A stretch of 64,000 bases of DNA from Dendrophyllia cribrosa (GCA_024195265.1 JAJLRJ010000010.1:12168226-12232225); one strand, 5' to 3'; counted from the stretch's first letter, positions 32,492 to 44,051 are shown. The notes: generated by a model from the letters alone, not told the origin. Made by a program: numbers and translations.

Positions 32492-34398
32492 CTAATGCTC
32501 CCGATATCCCATATAGACACCGGTGATCGAGGGATATCTCTTCCTTATTTTTAAAACCACACATGAAGGGCATACACGTCTGTTGCTCTTTCCGAAGTGT
32601 CCATGCCTTGCAAGAACAAATTGTCGATATGCTGCCTTTCGAAATGATCTTGTACTGTTATCCTCCCTGTCGTTTCTAATGTCACCCATGTTTCTGACAC
32701 ACAATTCCAATACATCGGTATCAAGACACAATTTTGCAAACCGTGAGTCATTGCAATACTGTTTTTTAGACCACAACATTTATTCTCAATACTCTGGGGC
32801 ATTGGTCTGCATTGCCCACAGAAACACCAATCAATGATTGGCTGGCTTCCTGATGGACCAGGCTCAGGTGAGCCAAATGCTGCTTCTTGATCCAGCTGGG
32901 TGATGGCATTAGTGGAAGACGTGGAAGGCTCCTCTTCAACAAGGTCATCTTCCATAATAAGGAGAGTCTGGATGTAATCCATACTCCCCATACCTCTCTT
33001 CAGTGCACGGATTGCTAATTTGCGGACCATAGCATTGTCCAGGGTACCAATAAATGCCTATAAAATTAAAATCCTTTTATTTATTTTTCACCGTAAAAAC
33101 ATTTTTTCCAACTTCCACTAGAACAAGGTTACATACCCGGGGGTACGCCCTTAAATGACCTATACGGAGACGTACCGCTAGACAAGGTATGGTTTTCGGC
33201 AATTTTGCCCTCAACAGGGTAAATAATTTGCCGTGAGTTTGTCCTTAACAGGGTATGGTTCCAGTTAACTAAGCGCTTGTGGTGACTTCCCTTGTCGTGA
33301 TAACCATATTCATGCGAAGGCGAAGTCGTTTTCGTTTCAAAGGATCCGTCTACCATTCTTTTAAAGCTCAGATCAACAACCATGCACGAGCCTAAAATAG
33401 AGGGTGCAGTCCTACACAGGGTAGGTATTTTCGTTTATTTTTGTCCTAAACAGGGTCAGAGTCTTAGACCCTAAGTGGCACCCCTATATCCAAATATTGG
33501 TACCCCGGGGTGGGGGGGGGAACATACTCTAAACATATACAAGAAAGTAAAATGACGATTCAGCACAGTCACATCAAGCACATAAAGTATTAATATAAAA
33601 CCACAACAACAATAAATTTATTTCAGTATTCCCAAATAAGCTTATACAAGCTTACACATACAGGGAATACATCCTAAATATAAACAAAACTATAAATATT
33701 CCTTTTGAAGGTGACGAACGATAAACAGAGAACAGCAAGAAAGGCAATCTGGTAAACATAACATTGCTATCCTGGGGTCGGAAGAGAAAAATATCAATAG
33801 AATAAGCTTTACGACAAATTATAAAGAGTCCGGCAATGTTCTTTTCTTTTGATAGTGAATGAAGACAAATAAACATAAAGTAATACAAAATTACCTTTAC
33901 AGCATTATTCTCTTTAATTCTTTCCTTGTTTTCGGTTGTGATACCAGTAGTGTCAGTTGTGAGGCTAAATACATCGACATGTGGCCGCACAATTCTCACA
34001 CCAGAGCTGAGTCGGCAGAGTTTATATCTTGCGATTCCTGAAAAAGCATATAAATAACAGGAGAAATTTCAAACTTGAGCCTGCTTGAAATAACAGATTA
34101 TGAGCAAACTACAAACACGTCCAATTTCGGAGCGAACCTTACCCTGTTCTTATAAGGCTTACTCCTTGCGCCACATTGACAATCTTCTCCGCATAAGACA
34201 TGTCGCCATTTGCATGGGAAACCTCGCAAACTGTTTCCTTTTCTTTTTGTGCTGCGCGAACTCTTGCATTTACATCACTGTGGAGAGGTTTCCTAAACGA
34301 ACATTCGATTTTGCGGGTCCTGATCTACATAATAATGATAAGATGCAAATATCATGCAAAATATTCACGCCTACCGAAGAATTCATCATGGTGGCCAT
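32492..34398 (-). pseudogene. Host gene with Cys-rich and P2X7-like domains (decayed)
   Basis: Four exon candidates with GT-AG borders: 34398-34375 (MATMMNSS), 34324-34143 (Cys-rich: GFPCKWRHVLCGEDCQCG), 34037-33895, and 33057-32492. The last encodes LDNAMVRKLAIRALKRGMG, then WCFCGQCRPMPQ, the start of the cysteine-rich intracellular C-terminal domain of P2X7, and later FRKAAYRQFVLARHGH and PSCVVLKIRKRYP from the same domain. Frames do not join: a stop precedes the Cys-rich segment, exon 3 needs a shift, and exon 4 shifts near 32710. P2X7-like domains are common in cnidarian proteins that are not channels. The gene looks decayed, though indel errors in the assembly could mimic this. Confidence 0.6.
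33129..33540. repeat. Likely repeat in the intron of the P2X7-like pseudogene
   Basis: Words such as AACAGGGTA and CAGGGTA recur every 40-60 bp and the block ends in GGTGGGGGGGG. I take it as a MITE-like insertion; its minus frame (33383-33129) is not a gene. Confidence 0.35.
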
Positions 34399-34462
34399 TG
34401 CTTTTGTGGCTGATCTGAGTGCAGAAAGTCGCGCATGCGCTACTCATGATACATTCCTTTAA

Positions 34463-35046
34463 AGAAACTTTATTTTTTAACTGAAATTCAGACGATACTT
34501 CAATGGCGAAAACAATAAGGCATCGTTTTGGAATAAAAATTCCAAGGAAAGGCCAGCAAACATTTTTGTGAAGCTAAAAATTACGTTTAGTCGGCTAAAC
34601 CTCGCGTTGTTTATTTATGTGCGAAAGTCCTTAAATTCTCAGTGACCAGTTATAATCCAATCAAAGCAACGTTCAGAAAAAATAACTAATTAATTTTTAT
34701 AAAACATAATTTAGACAAGACGAATGAAGATGTCCGATCCATATCTTGTTTTAAAATCAAAGGCTCCTTGCGAGCCAAGTCGTGAATATGAAACAACCAT
34801 CGGACCTTTTCCTACCCTACACATGGTGGGTCCTCTTAGATTGTACATGTTATGACTACTTCCCTTATGTTGCAGATCCACGTACCAATATCTTTTACCA
34901 AAGAAGGACCTCTAAAACCTTAATGTGTAGCTGAGGGAGTCCTGGTCCTCTCCAGAGCGTATAGCAAACACGTGGCAGGTAAAATCCACAGTGATTTTCA
35001 TCAACAATGCTTTAAGATGAATTACAGTCCGTACTATGCAATCTCT
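34463..35046. other. Space between head-to-head genes, nothing recognised
   Basis: Upstream region of the minus-strand P2X7-like gene; AT-rich, no clear promoter element. Confidence 0.4.
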
Positions 35047-35355
35047 GTGGAGCCACGGTGGTCTAGTGGTTAGTGCGTCGGGCTTTCAACCTGAAGGTCG
35101 ATGGTTCGAAGTCTGGTCTCTGCCGTCGTGTTGTTTCCTTAGACAAGAAACTTTACTCCACACTGTCTCTCTCCACCCAGGTGTATAAATGGGTACCGGC
35201 GACAAAAAAATGCTGGGGGTAACCCAGCGATGGACTAGCATCCCATCCAGGGGGGAGTAGCAATATTCCTAGTCGCTTCATGCTACAGAAACCGGGTTTA
35301 AGCTCCGGCCGTTGTGAGCCTTCTGGCTCGTGTGCGCGACTTTACTTTACTTTTA
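35047..35355 (+). mobile_element. tRNA-derived SINE
   Basis: Starts with a tRNA-like head: A box TGGTCTAGTGGTTAGTGC and B box GGTTCGAAGTC. The body carries CACCCAGGTGTATAAATGGG and GATGGACTAGCATCCCATCC, a core shared by widespread metazoan SINEs. It ends in ACTTTACTTTACTTT, a simple 3' tail. Confidence 0.8.
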
Positions 35356-35635
35356 CTTACTATGCAATCTCAGCTCGGCAATGTTTGTCAGCCTCACAAG
35401 AAGGAATGTGTTTACTAGCGAAAATGAAAATTACGGGACAAACTTACCTATTCTTTCATTATTAATATCAGATATCCTTGCCAAACAATGATAACAAGTA
35501 AAAGAACCCCAACGTTTTCCCAAACCGACGTTTCATCTCATCGAACAGTCGCAAACACAACGACCGTAATGGGGGACTTCGTTTACTCTCATTTACTCCA
35601 TGTATGCTATTACCGAAGTGTAACATATCAACAAT

Positions 35636-36229
35636 TTAACCCTATTCGGCCTGGGAGGGGGGAGGGGGGCACAAATTGCCCGCGCTAACTTTCAACATTC
35701 ATAACTTCTTTAATATGTATTCAAACGCCATCAAACCTCGTGACTTTTCCTAAAATTTATCTGGCAACAATTTCATTTGACAATTGTTTGATCACGTGAC
35801 TTGATGTTTCCATGGCAACAAGATTTTGACAGCCATGTTTTTGAAATTTGCATATTTATACCTTTGAATGAAGAAAAACAATGTTTATTAGTATAACTTT
35901 TGTATTTTTACGTCATTCAGCGTTTATTTATTGGTTTTGATTAATTTTCGTCAATTTGGTCGGTTTTTAAGACGTTTTAAAAAATTTCAGAAATCCAAGA
36001 TGGCGGATCCAATATGGCGGCCGTATAACTAATTACCTAATACCTACGTCATATGACGTCATCGTTCCATTGTGCGGACCCAAAGGAGACAGGGTACTAC
36101 GTACCCTCTAGGTTTAATTGTCAGAGCCTTAATGTTCTTGAAGTTACGAAGGGGGCACATTGTGCCCCCCCCCCCCCCCCCCTCCCCAGGCTCAGGAACT
36201 CCAAAAAAGCCCAGGCTGAATAGGGTTAA
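35636..36229. mobile_element. TTAA MITE (piggyBac-like)
   Basis: TTAA at 35636-35639 and 36226-36229 with terminal inverted repeats TTAACCCTATTCGGCCTGGG / CCCAGGCTGAATAGGGTTAA. The interior includes a poly-C tract near 36165-36182 and no transposase. Confidence 0.8.
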
Positions 36230-36710
36230 TATAAATTTAATATCAAGTTTACGATGAGCGAGTGACTTTTCTCCAATAACCGCGATAAGTCGTATTCACG
36301 ACTTAAAAAGGGGAAATAGAAAGCGTATGAACGATGGCGCTTCCAAAAAGGCAAGCCAGGCCTTGATCCGTACTTTCATTTATAAAAAAAACCTGGCCTT
36401 GGATATAATGAATAAACTTAGGTTAGCTACAATTTTTTTTATTGCCTTTATTTTCTAGAGTAGACCATTTAAGTTTTTGACGTCGTGATACCGAATTCAG
36501 CAATCTTTTGAACTGAGCTTAAACTGTACTTTAAAGGCCCAGTATCACTCATTCGCCTTTGCGGTCGTTTGTTTTTGTTTTCAAATGACGAGCTCGCTCA
36601 TGATTGGCTCTTTGCAAGTTGCGGGTTTCCCCGTCTCGCATGTGTCGACTGTCGACTCGGGGTTTCGAACTTCAAAGCAAGAATTTTGTGTATACGCGAT
36701 TATTTTTGTC

Positions 36711-37541
36711 ATGGACAGCTTTCCACAAGAGGTCGGAAATGTAAATTTCTATGGCTCAGCTTCGGGAGAAATATCTAACGAAGAAGGAGATGTCGACATC
36801 ACTGCCGAGGTGAGATATTTTGACAAATGGATACGATGCGACTCACGGGAGTCACGTTCCTTTTTTTATATTAGAACTTTGTGTCCTTCTATTTTAGGAA
36901 CCAGAAACTGAAAGAGTTAACTGTTCTTGTTCAGGACAATGTGCACGAAAGAGGGGCAAGGGAGTTTGCCCTTGCCAAACGGAAAACTTCAAATGCGTTG
37001 ATGCTTGCAAATGTAATAAGTCGAAGTGCAAGAACAAGGTACAGATTTGAATGATTATGGTGATCTTCATTTTATTCCACTTGCATTTGCTTACATATTA
37101 CCGTCTATTTGTAGACTTCAACGGCAGTAGCCACTCCAAGTAATCAGCAAGTTGTAATTCCGGACGGTGCCGATCGCTTTGAGGATCATGTAGAAAAGTC
37201 TGTCACAGAAATCCAGGTAGAGTGATTTTCTTCAAACCGTGAAATAGTTACTAAGCTAGTAGGCACTATAAGATACCAATTCCATTGTTTACTTTTGTTT
37301 ACTTTTTGCTAATTTTGATTAATTGCTAGATACTCTTTCACGGTCTTCGTAAAATCACACTATTGTAGTTAGGTGTTGACTTGTTACTCTTCCAGTGATC
37401 TATGGATTTTCCCTTGATGATTTGTTAACCTTTTGTTGGACACTGATTTACATTACTCACTGGTATTTATGTTCTGTGGACACTGTACTGGTTCATCATG
37501 GCAGTGTATATCATTTATATATATCCATTTGATCCTTATAA

Positions 37542-37578
<37 letters not shown>

Positions 37579-37752
37579 AATTTAGAAAACATTGTCAATA
37601 GTAAAACTATTGAGCATGGGCAGAGGCAGTTTGGATTTTACTAGAAAGGTGATCGCAGAAAACTTACCGGAAGAACCTCCAGAACCAAGTAACCTACCAT
37701 GGTGCAAATGCCGGGTTTGTTTACCAATGGAAACTGAACAGGAAAATGTTTT
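36711..37752 (+). pseudogene. Host gene with Cys-rich and P2X7-like domains, cut by the Polinton
   Basis: Exons 36711-36809, 36898-37038, 37115-37216 and 37586-~37752, all GT-AG and all phase 0, so the frame runs through without a stop. Exon 1 begins MDSFPQEVGNVNFYG. Exon 2 encodes a Cys-rich module (NCSCSGQCARKRGKG, CKCNKSKCKNK). Exon 4 contains LPWCKCRVCLPMETEQENV, the opening of the P2X7 C-terminal-like domain, and stops abruptly where Polinton terminal sequence begins at 37753. The remainder of the domain should lie beyond 55985; a weak candidate (frame SCVHEISGKHC) follows there. Role unknown. It is head-to-head with the related gene at 32492-34398. Confidence 0.65.
37545..37573. repeat. 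(TA)n microsatellite in intron 3
   Basis: TA repeats just upstream of the exon 4 acceptor. Confidence 0.85.
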
Positions 37753-37814
37753 AGTAGTTAAGGGGGAGGGAGTCAAATACCGATTTTTCCAAGACCATGT
37801 AAAATAAGCGGTCC
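37753..37814 (-). repeat. Inverted stub of the Polinton terminus
   Basis: These 62 bp are the reverse complement of the first ~63 bp of the left TIR, with a few changes. Together with 37826 onward they form a hairpin with an 11-nt loop (37815-37825). The stub abuts the host exon directly. Confidence 0.8.
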
Positions 37815-37826
37815 TCACTGCGTTCG

Positions 37827-37950
37827 GACCGCTATTTTATGGTCTTGGAAAAATCGGTATTTGACGTCCCTCCCCCTTAACTACTCCGGGCACGCCCACC
37901 CATCAAACCCCGAGCCCGCCCGCCCGCAAAGGTATTACCAATTGAAGAAA
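37827..37950 (+). repeat. Polinton left terminal inverted repeat
   Basis: Starts GACCGCTATTTTATGGTC and ends ACCAATTGAAGAAA. It pairs base for base in length with 55862-55985. The inner end is part of the shared promoter element. Confidence 0.9.
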
Positions 37951-37995
37951 TCCCTACCCTAGGTATATACGCACACTGCGTACAAAAAAAATCCA
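37931..37995 (+). promoter_or_regulatory. Composite promoter, copy 1 (polB)
   Basis: GGTATTACCAATTGAAGAAA, then TCCCTACCCT, then GGTATATACGCACACTGCG, directly before the polB ATG at 38003. A near-identical string precedes the gene starting at 54990, and shorter versions precede 55487 and 55843. The GTATATAC could serve as TATA box. Confidence 0.7.
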
Positions 37996-38002
37996 TATAT
38001 AT

Positions 38003-41000
38003 ATGGCGCAACCCAGGCAACGAAGACGACGTGGTTACAATCAACGCGAGCTGATTGCCTGGCTGGACAAACAGGAACGAAATGTCGAACGGATCGAGCC
38101 TGCCGAGGACATTATTGCGGAGTTCGACCCTCTAAACAACCCACAAGAGCCAGATTTCGAACAATTTGTTCAAATCTATGATCGGGTTGACCTAGGCGTT
38201 CAACAGGGCAGGCGAACACGCAGGTTCCGCTTTGTAACCAATCTGGAAACTCTCTTGTCGCCCGAATTCTGAACAAAATCAAGCAATTTGTTCACACACG
38301 CCACACAATCAACTTACGCTTCACAGTCGAGCTACGAAACACTGAAACCGGGGTGTCGTGGAATTTTCATCAAAACAACCACAATAGTCGTTGGTTGTCC
38401 ACTCTCTCCGAGACACGACAGTGGTTGCAAGCACAGGAAGAGCTTCGTCTTCAAAACGCAAGACTCAACAGACCTGATACCAAATGGGTTTACGAACGCA
38501 CTGTCCTGCTTGATGTCAAAGTAGTGTTGGATCGGCAACCCTTGCAAATAGGTCTCGGACGCCTTCCTGATTGGCTTCGCAACAAAAGAGAAGTCATTGC
38601 CCTTGACACTTTCAACGACAATCTTTGTCTCCATCGCTGCTTGGCTGTCCATCGGGGAGCTCGTATAGATCGTTCTACTCGCAGAACCAAGGAACTCGCA
38701 GAAAGCTTCTTCGCAGTTTATCCGGGGCTTCGAGACCGTCTAACTTTGCGGCACTTATCTAAACTCGAAAGGCACTTCAAGCAAGGCATTGCCGCATACA
38801 CTGTTTTCCCCAACGGTGACTTCATTTTGAGCCACAGCCCTGCGAACTACGACAAGGTAGGCACTCCAACCATGACTATCGGTATTCATGAGGGGCACGC
38901 CTTCTTGATCACCGATATCAACAAAGTCACAAACAACTACACTTGTGGCGAGTGCGATGCAAGGTTCACACGAGCTGATAACTTGCAGCGCCACGCCAAG
39001 ACGTGTACTCGTGGCCTAACCAAAACCGACTGCCCTGGGAAACATATCCTCGCTCCCGAGTCAGCTTTCGAAAAAGGCGGTTTCGGTTTCAAGGCTGTGT
39101 GCTGGCTGGAGTGGGAGGCGAAGCGGCGTGGCATTCACATTCACCATCACAGAGCCGGGCATGGCGGAGAGAGATACGTTTGTGGCCATCCAGTCGACGG
39201 CTACCATCCAGAAAGCAAGACAGTTTTCCAGTTCCATGGTTGTTTCTGGCACGGTTGCGAGAAATGCTACCCCTACTTTGACCAGAGGCTCGAATCGGTA
39301 TATACTGACCGCAGGGGCAATCCAATCACAAGGGCGGCTGCCTACCAAAAGACTCTGCAACGAACTCAGTTGCTTCGAGCCGCTGGTTACAACGTGGTGG
39401 AAAGGTGGGAACACGAACAGCCTCGCCCCTGGTGGAATGACCGTTGCCCACAGAAAGAAACAAAACATATCCCCACGCGATCGTCTACGACTTCGAAGCG
39501 TATCGGGACAAGACCAAGGCAGCTCTCCCAACACGGGATCTCTCGTATGAAAGTGAGCATGTGCCTATCTTAGTCTCCATTGCCGACACGTTGAACCCTG
39601 AGCCTGAGTACATTTTCTCCAAAGATCCCGACGAGCTTATCGGGCTGTTCTTTTGCTCCCTGGAGCGGCGCAGCGCTGCCATCCGAGAGGATGTGGCTGC
39701 AAAATACATGCCCCCAGACACTGAGAGTCTTCCCGAGAAGCAATTCAATCTTATCGACCAATGGTGCAACCACTACGATCTCAAGCTTATCCGCAAGTAC
39801 TTTGTTTCTCATCTCGCTCAAGAGAACGGGGTCTTCGCCGCGGAGAAAGAGGGTCGCATCATGTTCATCAACACGCCCAGCTACAAGTTCTTGGACATCA
39901 TGAACTATTTGGCCCCAGGCATCACGTACGACAAGTGGGTCAAGACGTATGGTGCTACACAGACCAAGTCCTGGCTCCCATACGAGTGGTTTGACAGCGC
40001 TGACAAGCTGGACTACCCTGGTCTCCCGCCATACTGGTGCTGGTACTCAGAACTAAAAAACGATTTCGTTTTGTCTCCCAAGGAGCACGAAGAATGCAAG
40101 CGCATCTTCCACGAGCGAGGCATGAAGACTTTCGGGGACTGGCTGGACTACTACAACAATCTGGACGTGTCACCCTTCCTCGAAGCTCACCAAACGATGA
40201 AGTCCTTCTACACTGGCCTCGGGGTAGACATCTTCAAAGACGCGGTCTCCTTGCCTGGGGTATCGATGCAATACGTCCTGCGAGGGTCATTGAGAGGGCG
40301 CAATGTCCCAGCACTATACGCCCCTGGACCCAAAGCTTACGCCATGCTGAAGGAGGCTGTGGTTGGCGGTCCAAGCCTGGTGTTCGCCCGCAAGCACGTG
40401 CGTGGTGAAACTCGCATCCGCCCCCACAAATACGACTTGGCGCGCATCACGAAGCGCATCCTCGGCTTCGATGCGAACTCCCTCTACCTAAGCACGATGC
40501 TCAAGGAGATGCCCTGCGGCAAAGAGACGGTTGTGCACTACAACGACCCGGTGCAGGCAGCGAAAGCTCTCGAAATGAATCTGAATACAGGCAGGTGGTT
40601 CGGGTTTGCGGAAGTGGACATCGAAGTCCCCCGAGAGTTGTGGGAGCAGTTCAAAGAGTTTCCGGCACTCTTCATCAATCAAGCAGTGCCTGACGAATGC
40701 GTTCTGCAGCATATGCACGACTACCTCCAAGAAAGTGGCCGAACCCGCTTTCCGGACCAGAAAAAGCTGCTGGGTGTGCTGTCAGCGAGAAAAATGCTGA
40801 TCTACGCACCCCTCTTGAAGTGGTATCTTGAAAGAGGGCTCAAGATCACGGCAGTCTACCGCACTATCGACTACAAGCCCAAAAAGCTCTTCGACTGGTT
40901 CGTCCGCGAGGTAGCCGACAACCGAAGGAAAGGCGACGCTGACAAGGAGAAGGCACTACTTGCTGAAGTGTTCAAGCTCCTAGGCAACAGCGCCTACGGC

Positions 41001-41795
41001 AAGTTCATCGAAGCCGTGGAGCGCCAGACAAGAACGGTGTACACAAGGGACGAGGACGAAGTCGACAAGAATCTCCGCTCGACCTTGTTCGAAGACCTCG
41101 AAGAGATCGGAGATGCCTACAAGATCGAGATGCGCAAGCCAAAGGTCACAATCAACCGCCCTTTCCAAGTGGGTATCGTTGTGTACCAGCTTGCCAAGCT
41201 GCGCATGCTGGAGTTCAACTACGACTTCCTGGACTACTACCTCGACAGGCGCGACTTCGAGCTCATCCAGATGGACACGGACAGCATGTACTTCGCCCTG
41301 GCCCACGACAAGCTGGAGGAGACAGTACAGCCAGACCTCCGCGACCAGTTCGAGGCGGAGAAGAAGGCTTGGTTGGCGTAGGACAAGTGGAGCGGCAGAG
41401 AGCACGGCTTGTTCAAGCTTGAGAAGGAAGGCACACGGGCCATCGCCCTATGCAGCAAGTGCTACCTCGTAGACAACGATGGCACCCCCAACAAAAAGCC
41501 CAAGATCTCCGCCAAGGGAGTGAACAAAAAGCAAAACGGGCTGGCGTGGAAAGAGCACGAGTCCCAGCGCCTAGCCAAAGTCGAGCAAGAGCTGCGCTGG
41601 GAAAGGTACGAAAGAGCCCTCGAGGGGCGCAAGGATATGGCCACCAACAGGGGCTTCCGAATGCACAACGGCGCCATGTACACGTACGAGCAGCGCAAGC
41701 TGGGCCTTTCCGCGTACTACGACAAGCGTTGGGTGCTGCCAGACGGCATCCACACAGAGCCCATTGAGTTTCACACCCCAGCTGGTGGCAACTGA
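38003..41795 (+). pseudogene. polB: Protein-primed DNA polymerase B
   Basis: Family B polymerase of the protein-primed type, which would copy the linear genome from a terminal protein. About 1,264 codons in total. N-terminal part: C2HC finger near YTCGECDARF and the FHGCFWHGC motif typical of Polinton PolB. Exonuclease motif I is AIVYDFEAY. Polymerase motif A is GFDANSLYLSTM, motif B KLLGNSAYG, motif C IQMDTDSMYF, so all catalytic Asp are present. Breaks: a frameshift at about 38255-38272, another at about 39445-39470, and an in-frame TAG at 41379-41381 after motif C. The ATG at 38003 sits right after the composite promoter. The 3' end overlaps the integrase 3' end by 25 bp. Confidence 0.92.
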
Positions 41796-42763
41796 GTGCC
41801 CGGCGGCACAACCATCAACTCTTCACGAACAAACCCTCTCTTGGGCCCGTCATACAAGTAGTATACCACGGGCGCCTCTGGCTTGGTTACAACCTTGTGT
41901 ATTTGGTAGACCTTCAATGACCAGATGGGATCAGTAGCACGCCTCCCGCCCCCTTCCAGCTCGCCGGGGTAGTACAGATATCGAACATGGACTCGCCCTG
42001 GAGGGAGCTTCTTCTCATAGACCCCCACAGGCCTAGCATATGGTGTCGCAGGCTTGGAAGATATTGCTTTTTCACGTATCGCATCCTTTGGCTTCTTGCC
42101 AGTGAGCCGGGTCACTTTATTGTTCAAGGCCGAGACAACATCTGGCAGTCTTTTTACCCATGCAGTAGACCGGCCAGAGGGCATATTCATTTCAACGGCA
42201 TACTGGTAGCCAAACAGTCTTTCAGCCAGGGTGCGATTGAATCTCTCCACAATTGCTTGGTCTTTGTGGATATCGGGGCGCCCACTCCGAATGGCAGTTT
42301 TGTTGTTTTCCATGGTCTTAGTCACAGCCCCCATAAACTCACTCCCAGGGTCGACTTGCAGGAGTTAAGGCCATTTCAAAGGCCCCTTCCTATATATTTT
42401 CTGAAATGCCCTTGAGACTTCTTCAGACTCTTTCGAAGTCAAGGGCTCTGCAGCTTTGTATCGGCTAGCCACATCCACAACTGTAAGGGCGTATTTGTAG
42501 ACCTTTCTACCGTTAGGGAGCTTGTCATGGGGTAGGAAGAGAAGATCTGCTTGATGCACCGCATTGGGCGAGGAGACATCAAATTTGGGCCGAGGGATGT
42601 AGCGTGGCGCTTGGAGGTATTTTTGCCAAAGGGCCTGTTTGACCAGCCATTTCTTTGTCGCCTCTTCAGAGACCCTAGCCGCAGTGGCCAGCTTTTTTAC
42701 AGCTGCAAGACCTTTCCAATACCCTTTCGGGCTGTAGTATATCTTAGAGAGTTTGGCCTCCAT
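41771..42763 (-). pseudogene. int: Polinton integrase (rve)
   Basis: About 330 codons. Catalytic D in NAVHQADLLFLPHD, second D in LQVDPGSEF, catalytic E in KDQAIVERFNRTL, matching the DDE order of retroviral integrases. The C-terminal part (VYYLYDGPKRGFVREEL) resembles the chromo-like tail. An in-frame TAA at 42365-42367 falls between the first and second Asp. It would insert the linear element into host DNA. It converges on polB. Confidence 0.9.
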
Positions 42764-42805
42764 AGGGGGGTGTGCGGGGTATATACTTCTGTATTTGTTG
42801 TTTGT

Positions 42806-43243
42806 TTACAGAAAGCGATAGGCCGCATACCCACCCGCAAGCAGGGTGCCTCCAATGAACGCAAGTTCACCAGTCTGCTGTTGTTGGCTGGGCTTGTAGA
42901 AGTCCGAGAACTGAGGCTCTTTGTAGTCTTTGATTTGTTTATCTGGTTGTGTTTGGTGCATCTGGTTATACAAGGCCAGGGCTTGGTCGGTGGTTTGGAA
43001 GTTTTGGCTAGCTTGGTGTTTCATCCGATCGTTGGTTGCAATCCAGTCGAGGAGCTTGGTGCGGTCCTTCTGGTATTTAGCGTAAGCCGCTTGGTATTGT
43101 TCCAGGGCTTTGTCGTGACGGATTTTCTCATCCACTGCTGCCTTTCCGCTATCACCAGACAGATATTTCGCGAGATAGTTGCCGCCCGTGAAAGCGGCCG
43201 CATTGAGAACAGCGTCAAGGGCCATTATTGCAATCGAGGCCAT
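42806..43243 (-). CDS. Conserved Polinton protein with two hydrophobic ends
   Basis: An intact 145-residue frame. The N terminus MASIAIMALDAVLNAAAF and the C terminus GELAFIGGTLLAGGYAAYRF are hydrophobic; the middle is charged and probably helical (KALEQYQAAYAKYQKDR). A PQFSDFYKPS block before the C-terminal segment is conserved in cnidarian Polinton relatives as I recall them. Function unknown; a minor virion or membrane protein is a guess. It has a GTATACATAT box 15-25 bp upstream. Confidence 0.65.
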   Translation of the reverse strand: MASIAIMALDAVLNAAAFTGGNYLAKYLSGDSGKAAVDEKIRHDKALEQYQAAYAKYQKDRTKLLDWIATNDRMKHQASQNFQTTDQALALYNQMHQTQPDKQIKDYKEPQFSDFYKPSQQQQTGELAFIGGTLLAGGYAAYRFL

Positions 43244-43328
43244 TGTGGTGGTGGTGGTGTGTATACATATGGTTTTACATGTTGGCGTGATGCTGCCAGT
43301 TTTACATGTTGGCGCGATGCTGTCAGAT

Positions 43329-43550
43329 TTACATGTTGTCTGGGAGGATTTTCTGGTCCTCGAGATATTTCTTCAGCGCGATGCTGCCAGCCAAGATGGC
43401 TGTGAACTTGACGTAGTTCATCAAGCTTGCACTGGGGTCGGCAGTGAAGTTTTCTTTGATGGTCTTTTTCCCAATCCAACCAATACCGGCAACAAGGCCA
43501 GTGATTGTTGCGGCGTCGAGGATAGCCTTCACAAGCTTGTTGTCAGACAT
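43329..43550 (-). CDS. Small Polinton membrane protein (73 aa)
   Basis: Intact frame from MSDNKLVKAILDAATITG to the stop. Two predicted hydrophobic segments (ATITGLVAGIGWIGKK; YVKFTAILAGSIAL) and a charged tail KKYLEDQKILP. I recognise this as a recurrent small protein of cnidarian Polintons; no function is known. A TATAC box lies just upstream of the ATG. Confidence 0.65.
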   Translation of the reverse strand: MSDNKLVKAILDAATITGLVAGIGWIGKKTIKENFTADPSASLMNYVKFTAILAGSIALKKYLEDQKILPDNM

Positions 43551-43584
43551 GGTTTGTGTGTAGTATACATATGTGTTTGTTTTT

Positions 43585-44051
43585 TTATTCCATTTTTATA
43601 ATTCCATGTCTTACCGGAATTCGAGATGGTAGTGGTGAAGCGGGCTCTGGGGTCGGCGCTGGTGGTGGTGGTGGTGTGTTTGGTGTGCGTCCAAGCTTTT
43701 GCATTATGGCTTCGCGTTGGTAGTACACACCGAGAGACAATCAACCCACCAAACCCCAGAATATAAAAGATTGAGTTGCTGTTGGTGTCACTTGTTGCGC
43801 CACCGGTGTCACTTGTTGAGGGTTGGTTTGCAGCACTGGACTGTGTTGAGAGTGCAGTCTTTTGTGTTTCGGCCTTTTTCTTTGCTTCACGGGCCAGGCG
43901 GTTGCGTTCTGCTAGCCTTTTACCAGAAGCAACGCGGCCAGGGTTCTTTTCTGTTGCAGGCTTTGTTTTCGGGGTCTCAGAGGTAACACGGACAGGGGTT
44001 GGGGTTGGAGTTTGAGTTTCTTCAGGGATCGCCTCGAGAGGTGTGGCCATA
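43585..44051 (-). pseudogene. Small Polinton protein with basic region and TM (frameshifted)
   Basis: Begins MATPLEAIPEETQTPTP, then a Thr/Pro-rich part, a basic stretch GKRLAERNRLAREAKKK, and a hydrophobic IFYILGFGGLIV. A frameshift at about 43728-43735 follows; the displaced frame continues GVYYQREAIMQKLG, a proline-rich run, and stops at 43585. TATATA precedes the ATG by about 10 nt. Role unknown; one membrane pass with a basic face suggests a virion or packaging accessory. Confidence 0.6.

Noticed and set aside
37753..37814. Target duplication at the Polinton borders
   Set aside because: No 6-bp match between sequence left of the stub or of 37827 and that right of 55985.
39061..41811. 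Long opposite-strand ORFs over polB
   Set aside because: Shadows of the GC-rich polymerase gene; the sense frame has all polymerase motifs.
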